From Puccinia triticina (lineage: Eukaryota > Basidiomycota > Pucciniomycetes > Pucciniales > Pucciniaceae): a stretch of DNA of 64,000 nt. A model generated the notes under the pieces. That model was not told the DNA's origin, did no database searches, and saw only the letters and a list, made by a program, of their open reading frames with translations. Positions 57,474 to 64,000 of this stretch are shown here, in pieces; the stretch's first letter is position 1, and every line of letters starts with the position of its first letter. The translations under genes and the position numbers were made by a program. Where the stretch lies: contig NC_070566.1 of NCBI RefSeq assembly GCF_026914185.1, forward strand, positions 1,984,001-2,048,000, read 5' to 3'.

Positions 57474-58482
57474 ATGTCGCTCGCCACCCCCGCCCCACGC
57501 CACCCACAGCCCAGCGCCCCCCCCAGCCCGCCCCCGCCCGTCTTCGCCCTCACCTCGGCCTTCTTCGAGTCGCCCTTCTCGCCCCAGCCTCCCGCGCCGG
57601 CCGGCCGCTCGTCCCTGCGGGCGGACCAGCTGGACACGCTGCTCGGCGACGCCCCCCGCTGGCCGGCCTCCACGCCCTCCACCCCCGCCGCCCAGCAGGC
57701 TCAATGGACCCCCCTGAGCACCAGGGCCGCCCCCGTCGGCCGCCACCCGCCGCACCAGGAAGACCGGCTCGACCGGCTGCTCGTCGCCATGGAGGCCCAC
57801 GCCGCCGCCCGCCCCGCCGACTCTCCGCCGCCCTGCCCCGCTAGCCCGCCGCCCGCCGAGTGCTGGGAACTCCTCAGCCTCGAGACCCGCTTCCAGCCCC
57901 GCCACGCCTGCCCGCTGCGCCCCTGCCTCAAGATCCACACCCGCTCACTCCCCCTCGCCGTGCAACCAGAAGAAGAAGAAGAGCACCCTCGTACCACCGC
58001 CTCCCTCCCCGCCCAGCCCTCCGCCCTCCTCGACCTCGCCCGTCGCCCTCAGGACGACCGGCCGAGCAGCGCCAGGGTCCGCTTCGACGACGCCACCGTC
58101 GAGCAGCTCCTCACCTGGTACGCTCCTCTCTCCCTCCCCTTCTTCCCTCAGAAACTGAGCCCAACAACTCCACACCAGGTCCAGGGAATCGTACGACCGC
58201 AAAGGGCCCCTGCCGATCACCAAGCTCAACCTGCGCGAGCTCATCGAGCTCAAGCTCATCAAGGAAGAGCTCGGCATCTCCCCCGTCCCCGTCTCTGTGC
58301 CCATCGAGCCCTCGCCCGACCCCTCCTCCGCCTCCGACTCCGACTCCTCATCCTCCTCCTCCTCCTCCGACGCCTCATCATCCGCCTCCTCCGACGCCTC
58401 CTCCTCATCCTCCCCGTCCTCCGACTCCCACTCCCCCGGCGCCCATCCCGACTCACACAAGCTGCCTCCGCCCCCGCTCTGA
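57474..58482 (+). CDS. GC-rich hypothetical protein with Ser/Asp tail
   Basis: Two exons, 57474-58117 and 58179-58482, give about 315 residues. The donor is GTACGC and the acceptor CACCAG. The N-terminal half is Pro/Ala-rich with PVFALTSAFFESPFSP and two related LD-containing motifs (DQLDTLLGD and DRLDRLLVAME). The middle has CLKIHTRSLPL, then RVRFDDATVEQLLTW, whose RVRF fits the consensus of a PP1-docking RVxF site. The splice join leads directly into a basic/acidic helix (SRESYDRKGPLPITKLNLRE and LIELKLIKEELG) that looks like the best conserved part. The tail is a Ser/Asp run from TCC/GAC repeats. Function is unknown. GC content and C-ending codons are far above the other genes here. Confidence 0.7.
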
Positions 58483-59651
58483 CTCTCCTTCCTCCGCGTC
58501 TTTCTCTCCACTCCTTCCATGTATTCTCGCCCCCCCATGTACCACCTCCGACACCCAGCCGCACCAGCACCAGCACACACGCCCCTTTTCCACCTTCATT
58601 CAGCACCTCGTCCGAGACTCATTGACGGTTGTATGCATCTCTCTCATAATGTATATGTAATCTATCCCCCCTCGCCTCCGTTCTGCTTTTACCCTGCACG
58701 CTTCTGGCTCAAAACTGTCGCCTACCCCACACACACTTCGCTTTCGTCTACCCCCCCGCCATCTTTGCATCTCGCCGTCCGCCCCTTACTCTCGCGTTCC
58801 TTAATCATCTTTCCCATCATACGCCTTTCGTTGCCTCTCCCTAACATGTTTTCGTTTCCTCGTTTCTCGTCCTTTCTCTGCCTTCCTTTGTCGTTCTCTT
58901 TCCCCCCATCCACCACTTAATCCACCCCCTTTTTCCCCTCTTGTTTTTTTTTCTCCGTCTTTTGGTCCTGTTGTTTTTTCCCGTTCATCCCCCAAACCGC
59001 ACCAACTTTCCTTCCCCCCCCCCCTCTTCATCCCCTCATTCAAACTGTCGAGGCGTGCCTCAAAGACATCCTCAATTACTGTTTCTCTTATACGTTGTTG
59101 TTGTTGTTGTTACTTCCTCTCTTCAGCAAATGGCATCTACATTCCCACAAATAATGGTTGCAAATGGGAAGGCAGAGACCGGGCCTGGTCAGAGTGGCGG
59201 TTGAACAAATCCATCCTGTGGATGTGTGGAGTGTGCGATCAATACATGTACAGTGGGTCGACAATTGTATACACCAACCCATTTTCGGACCATAGAAGCT
59301 CAACCCACCAACTTGAAGTCATGGGTAATGGTTAAAAATAGACTTGAAAGCACAAATATGAAAAATAAAAATAAAACTAAAAAATATGTCATTTTTAAAA
59401 ATTAAACAAGAAAAACAAAAACTGCAATGTTTTTCTCAAACAAAGAATGAAGGTTGAGGAATGATAGTATGACTAGATCTGAAATGAATGATGATAAGTA
59501 AAAAATTTAAAAAAAGTTGATTCTATGTAGTTTAAAAGATGTGTGGAGTGAGTCATTCATCAGGGGACACACTTTTTTCATTTATTATCATTCTTTTCAT
59601 GTTCCATTCTTGCTTTCTGTCTATTCACCTTTCTCTGAAAAAAAGAATTAA
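58483..59651. other. 3' flank and geneless stretch
   Basis: Pyrimidine-rich 3' flank up to about 59050 with no gene, then AT-rich DNA with an A-rich patch near 59340-59420. Confidence 0.35.
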
Positions 59652-59801
59652 GGGCCCGTTTGGAGCTGATATAATCCAGGCAATATATGAGTTTTTTTGC
59701 ATGACATCCTATGTGACATCTGATCAGGTCCACCAAAACTTGATCAGATGTCACAAGTTTCCAGATTATATCGCGCAATTATATTGGCTCCAAACGGGGC
59801 C
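59652..59801. mobile_element. 150-bp Tourist/PIF-Harbinger-type MITE
   Basis: The ends GGGCCCGTTTGGAGC and GGCTCCAAACGGGGCC are imperfect inverted repeats flanked by TAA on both sides (59649-59651 and 59802-59804). TAA duplication and GGGCC start fit PIF/Harbinger. Inner arms GTGACATCTGATCA are also inverted. Confidence 0.75.
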
Positions 59802-59935
59802 TAAGCTAGCAAGAAAAACTTGCTTTTTTCTAAAATAAAAAGCCAAAAAATCACCACTTTGTTTTTTCAGGGTGGTACCCGCACCCGCGGTGGGTACCTG
59901 GGTGCAAGAGGCCATCTCTAACCACACCGGCGGGG

Positions 59936-60199
59936 CTGTGGACAGACATTAGCTATGATTTGATCACTGACCTTCCTGAGGCTGAGTCCTGCTCCTGTGA
60001 CAGTATACTGAAAGTTGTTGACTGCCTGAAAAGAATGCCCCACTTTATCCTGTGCAGAAAATCCATGAACACAGAGCAATTGGTGTACCTGATGGTGGCA
60101 ACTGTCTGGGAGCTACATGGCACCCCAAAAACTATTGTCTCTGACCATGGAAGCATATTCATCTCTCAGATCACCTGTGAATTGAACAATCACCTTTGA
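59936..60199 (+). pseudogene. Ty3/Gypsy integrase relic
   Basis: A short frame encodes DISYDLITDLP, ILKVVDCLKRMPHFI, TVWELHGTPKTIVSDHGSIF and then a stop. This matches the integrase core around its first two acidic residues. The sequence beyond (60200-60480) reads as further decayed pol. It belongs to a different Gypsy lineage than the 26-49 kb element, judging by motif spelling. It is not functional. Confidence 0.7.
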
Positions 60200-62354
60200 C
60201 ACATGTGCCAGATTACGCCACCACACTGGTGCCAGGAAAGGATTTGCCAGGCTTGGATGTTGGGCAAGGTCTACCCAATAGAGGTATATACACCAGGAAA
60301 AATAAATCGTCACTGGACTACAGGTGACGTCAGCCTAAGTCCACTGACTCTGAGCTACCCACCAGTTGCACAGCTGGCCACATGTACAGCCCCCTGTAGG
60401 AAACAAAGGGGCCATTGTAGCCTAGTTGTGGTAGTGCCAGAGCTGGAAAAAAATGACAGTCATTGTTGCTTGATAAGTTGATGTCACCTGATGTCTGGTG
60501 ACAATTGATTTTTCCAGGATACAGTATATGCTGCTAGATAGAATGGATGGATCCAAGAAGGATGTGATTCAATTTAAAAACTTGTGAAACTGTAAACACA
60601 GAACCTTTTCACTACATATATTGCACATCTTCAAGCCAACTCACTCACATCTGTACTCTTGACCAGTGTTTTATAACACACCTGTCTTGGATTGATTGCT
60701 GACACATCCCAAAAGGAAAAATATAAAAATGGGCCAAATAAACTGAAATTTCACATGAATGAAGCTAGCAGTTACTGTACCACTCTTTGACTATCAATTA
60801 GTGATGGTGAGCCCCTACAGGGTCACTTAGATTTAGTGTAGCAGCACTAACCATGCCCCTTCTTTCTGTAGGGTTAGTGCACTGCTACCCCTGCTAGTCT
60901 ACTCTATGGGATGCTCTTCAAAAGTGCTTGCAATGGCAAAAAAAGGCTATAAGTCTGCTAAAGCAGTGCTGTAGCTAAGCATGGTGGAGAATGTTTTTGT
61001 GCCCTGTGTGCGTAGCTTCAACAGCAATGGTGCAATTCTGGCATGTTACACCAATTTTTAGGTGAATTTTACTAAACTAAAGTGGGCATAGCTAGCCCAG
61101 CATGGCTTGTAGCTGATACCGGGTTCTTTTTTAGAAAAAAATATGAACAGTTCCTCTGCAGATGTATATTTATTTTACAAAGGAATTTTGCTCAAAGTAA
61201 AAACATGTGTGGGATGTGTGAGAAATCTATTTCAAACCGCAATGCAGAAATGGAGTCATGCTTGGTTCCAACTAAGATTCAGCATCAATTCAATATGGGT
61301 GTTCACAACTCAAATTTGCAAAATTTCAGGACACATTTTAAACTGTTTATGACTTTTTTTTGAAAACATTTGTTCATAAAGGCCTTAAATTGAACTCCAA
61401 AAGTTTGTAAAATTCAATTGTGAACCCCCCTATTACTAATATACTTCAAGGATAGTTCAAATTAAATAATTACATATCATTTCATGATTAGATTGGAATA
61501 TAGTTGTTTTCAGGTAATGGAATAGTTCAACAAACACATGGCAATGACTGAGATAAAAACTCAAGCCAACTCAGCTGTGGCACTCCCTGGGGAGTTTGGC
61601 CCCAAATTTCCCCTCCTTTTACCCCATTGGACAATGTTCAGTGAAGGTTTCCTTTAAACCTTACAGGGTTGTGAAGCGGAGACTGGGCTGCCGCCCAGAC
61701 CCGCTCGCCATGAGTGACTTAATTATGCTCATGGTCAACTATTGTGTAGATATCAATTGGTGCCCAACGGATGCTCTATAATTCCTGTAATTAATCACTC
61801 CCCTCCTGGAAACTCGCATGTTAAAATGACGACTTCGGACTCAGTCAAACCCTCAAGTAGAGAAAGATACAAGGGCTCTTATTGGATTGGCTCGCCAAAC
61901 AGCAACGCAAATGAAAGTAGAAGTACCAATTGTTTAGTACATTTCCTGAACTAGGCTATGTTTGAATAGACTAGGTACAACAGTTTCAAGTTCTGGCTAA
62001 GATATATTGAATAATGTTCTTTGGGGAATTCAGTTGAGAAGACGGGCGCTGGTATATAAGAGTGAAAAAAATGGCGTCAAAACTACTATTCAAGGGTCGA
62101 TGACACTGGAAAGAGATGACTCGGGTAATTTTATCTAGCTAATCAGAGCAATCTAATGTCCAAGATCCTGAGAAGAGAAGTGAAGTGGGGTATAAGTGAA
62201 AGAAGCAAGCAGAGCGGAATTCCGGGATTTCATCTTTGAAGGTATAAATAATCTAGTGAAATGGTTGTCCATATAAATATTCGTAGTGTAGAATGATAAA
62301 CCCAAACTACACTGTTTTTGTGTTTTTTGAAAAGAAGAGGAAAAACTCTCTAAC
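60200..62354. other. Geneless stretch, decayed transposon DNA
   Basis: AT-rich with few CpGs up to about 61640. An inverted repeat (TAGCAGCACTAACC / GGTTAGTGCACTGCTA) lies at about 60839-60891. No gene is supported. Confidence 0.35.
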
Positions 62355-63731
62355 TTAAATGGCGGCTTGGTCGACTTCAAAGGACAAGCTAATTTCCATC
62401 AAACGATCGCTAGCCTTCTCCCAGGATTGTTTCAAGATCGGAAACGAGGTCTCCAAGCGTAATTCGTTCGAATCGCCGAGGATTTTGGCCATGAAGGGGA
62501 CGAGACGAGATTCCAGAATGGTCAGAGTGGTGCCCATGGCCTCTCGGAGGTCGGCGATTAAACTCCGAATCTCATTTTGACGATGGATGCGCATTGCTTC
62601 AGCTGTCCGAGTAAGGAGGGGCAAGAGGCTGGATAGGTCCTCTAGAGACATATAGATCAATTCCGTGGCCTCGTTCAGCTCCTTCATCGTCACCGAGTTG
62701 AGCTCGACATCCAGTGCGCCTGCTCGTCGTTTTTTCGCGATTGATTTGGAGGTTTTCTTGGCCAAGATTCTTGCTAGTTTGACGAGTGGCATGGCTGCGT
62801 TGGCCGCTTGAAGTTGAACTAGTGAGTCTCTTGAAACGTCATTTCTCGCGTTGATATTCGTGTTATCGTTCGGATCGGCCTCCGGTGCCGATTGAATCGC
62901 GGGGGTGGTTAGGCCAGCCAACTCTTGTAGGACGGTATCGGATGAGCCTGATGCGAGGTTCCAAGCTCCTTGGACCATATCCCAGTCGGATTGTCGGTAC
63001 CAATCGATCGTTATGTCGATTGTCTTTAGGGCATCAGCTATGACCGAATGAACCTTGTCCCTCACGAACATTCCTTTCCTCCAAATCGGAGCATCTTCCC
63101 AAATAATCGTTGCAACAGCACAGAATTGGAGAAAGAGGAGAAGATGTATGAATAGCCCCCTAGCGATAACGCTCCCGACCAGAATTTTGATTTGCTTCTG
63201 AAGATGAGAGGATCGAAAGATTTTTAAGTTCTGTAAGCCATAATCGTGCTCCTCGTCCGGTAGGGGTGATTGGAGAGTGAGGGCGGCGGTGCAAGATAAA
63301 GTGCTCTCTATGACTCTATCAAGATCTGTTAAGATTAATTGGGTTGGCCCGACGTTCGGTTCTGTCATCCCCCTGGGGATGATTAGCTCGAGTGAGGTCA
63401 AGAGGGAGGTGAGGTGGTTTTTGATCGAAGGCAGAAGGTCCGATTCCAATTTCTCCAAGATTTCCGCTTTCCCGGCCATATCCTCGATCTTCAGACTTCG
63501 ATCATTGTTGGCTGGCAAAACGTGCTCGGGTTCGAGGCTGTATTTCTCAAGCCACCCGTCTATCAGAGTGGCGAGGGCCTCTGTATAGAAGTGAAGAATC
63601 GCTGATGAGCGATACATACTGCTCGTTTGATGGATCGGATCGAAGCTGTATCTCGACTCACCAATCTCATGTGTCCTTTGATATCGTTGACGGCTCTCCC
63701 TAGGATTGTGAGGATTCACAGTATTTTCCAT
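62355..63731 (-). CDS. Protein of unknown function, paralogue of 6055-7704
   Basis: A single open frame from ATG 63731 to TAA 62355 encodes 458 residues, mostly helical. It shares the layout of the 6055-7704 protein: LLPSIKNHLTSLLTSLE, AALTLQSPLPDEEHDYG, ALKTIDITIDWYRQSDW, AMPLVKLARIL and a C-terminal LTILESRLVPF. It lacks the Asp/Glu tract; the corresponding region is a short linker. A hydrophobic stretch near residues 195-215 (ARGLFIHLLLFLQFCAVATI) could be a helix of the fold, a membrane segment or a retained in-frame intron. No known domain was recognised. The family appears rust-specific, but that is inference. Confidence 0.75.
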   Translation of the reverse strand: MENTVNPHNPRESRQRYQRTHEIGESRYSFDPIHQTSSMYRSSAILHFYTEALATLIDGWLEKYSLEPEHVLPANNDRSLKIEDMAGKAEILEKLESDLLPSIKNHLTSLLTSLELIIPRGMTEPNVGPTQLILTDLDRVIESTLSCTAALTLQSPLPDEEHDYGLQNLKIFRSSHLQKQIKILVGSVIARGLFIHLLLFLQFCAVATIIWEDAPIWRKGMFVRDKVHSVIADALKTIDITIDWYRQSDWDMVQGAWNLASGSSDTVLQELAGLTTPAIQSAPEADPNDNTNINARNDVSRDSLVQLQAANAAMPLVKLARILAKKTSKSIAKKRRAGALDVELNSVTMKELNEATELIYMSLEDLSSLLPLLTRTAEAMRIHRQNEIRSLIADLREAMGTTLTILESRLVPFMAKILGDSNELRLETSFPILKQSWEKASDRLMEISLSFEVDQAAI

Positions 63732-64000
63732 TGTGCTATGTAGCTGTTCTTGCTGACCGCCAGTCTGGACTCTGAGGGGTGTGGCGTGGGAAGGCTGACA
63801 TCAGCTGCCATCACGGCCGCGCCCCAGCCCCCGGGAGATATGTACATTCCCCGAACCTTAAACGATGCAGATCAAGTGGCCACCATTCTTCCCGTGCAAT
63901 CGTATACATACATACATATATGGTATTCAAAATTGCATATGCCACTGTTTACATAAAATCATAAAGCCCATTTTGGCTGGGAGATGTCAGCGTGCATAAA
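63732..64000. other. Upstream region of the last gene
   Basis: Promoter-side DNA of the minus-strand gene. It contains ATACATACATATAT near 63905. The final bases (CCCATTTTGGCTGGGAGATGTC) partly resemble the inner part of the MITE at 55207. No gene. Confidence 0.35.

Noticed and set aside
57203..58660. Several overlapping Pro/Ala/Arg-rich frames on both strands
   Set aside because: High GC removes stop codons by chance. Only the spliced frame starting at 57474 has a start, introns with phase continuity and a conserved-looking core.

Overview
The window is nuclear DNA from a filamentous fungus, most likely a rust (Pucciniales, Puccinia-like). This rests on many short spliceosomal introns (about 50-105 bp, GT-AG, with CTAAC-like branch points), very high transposon content, short TATA-driven promoters, and protein families that look basidiomycete or rust-specific. 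The genus is inference; no rRNA or mitochondrial marker is present.

Left part (1-10 kb) is gene-dense: the 3' part of a PDS5 cohesin regulator (10 exons), a Myb/SANT-like coiled-coil Pro-rich protein, a small unknown spliced gene, an acidic-tract protein of unknown family, and, divergent from it, a nucleotide-sugar transporter. From 10 to 17.1 kb lie repeats, including a 3.9-kb non-autonomous transposon with 131-bp inverted termini and an 8-bp target duplication. A GT31-type Golgi glycosyltransferase gene (minus, 17.3-19.3 kb) follows. From 19.3 to 26.3 kb there are stacked palindromic MITEs, a strange 453-bp TAGCG-rich palindrome and a tRNA-like sequence.

The centre (26,292-48,985) is one nested transposon stack: a Ty3/Gypsy element with both LTRs. 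Its 5' LTR is split by a 1.7-kb TIR element with TA duplications. Its RNase H region is split by a 193-bp hAT-type MITE. A complete 10.3-kb Helitron sits in a TA microsatellite just after its pol stop codon. The Helitron carries RepHel (three in-frame TGA codons), an OB-fold/RPA-like gene and a further unknown gene, all on the minus strand. The Gypsy coding DNA is almost free of CpG, while its insertions are CpG-rich.

Right part (49-64 kb): hairpin satellite arrays, a secreted/type I membrane protein, an SRR1-domain protein with a MITE in its upstream region, a GC-rich Ser/Asp-tailed protein, a relic of Gypsy integrase, and a paralogue of the 6-7.7 kb protein at the right edge. The host genes have no operon-like link. 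The transposon genes do form functional units (gag-pro-pol; RepHel with accessory ssDNA-binding-like proteins). All exon boundaries were read by eye from splice signals and reading-frame continuity.
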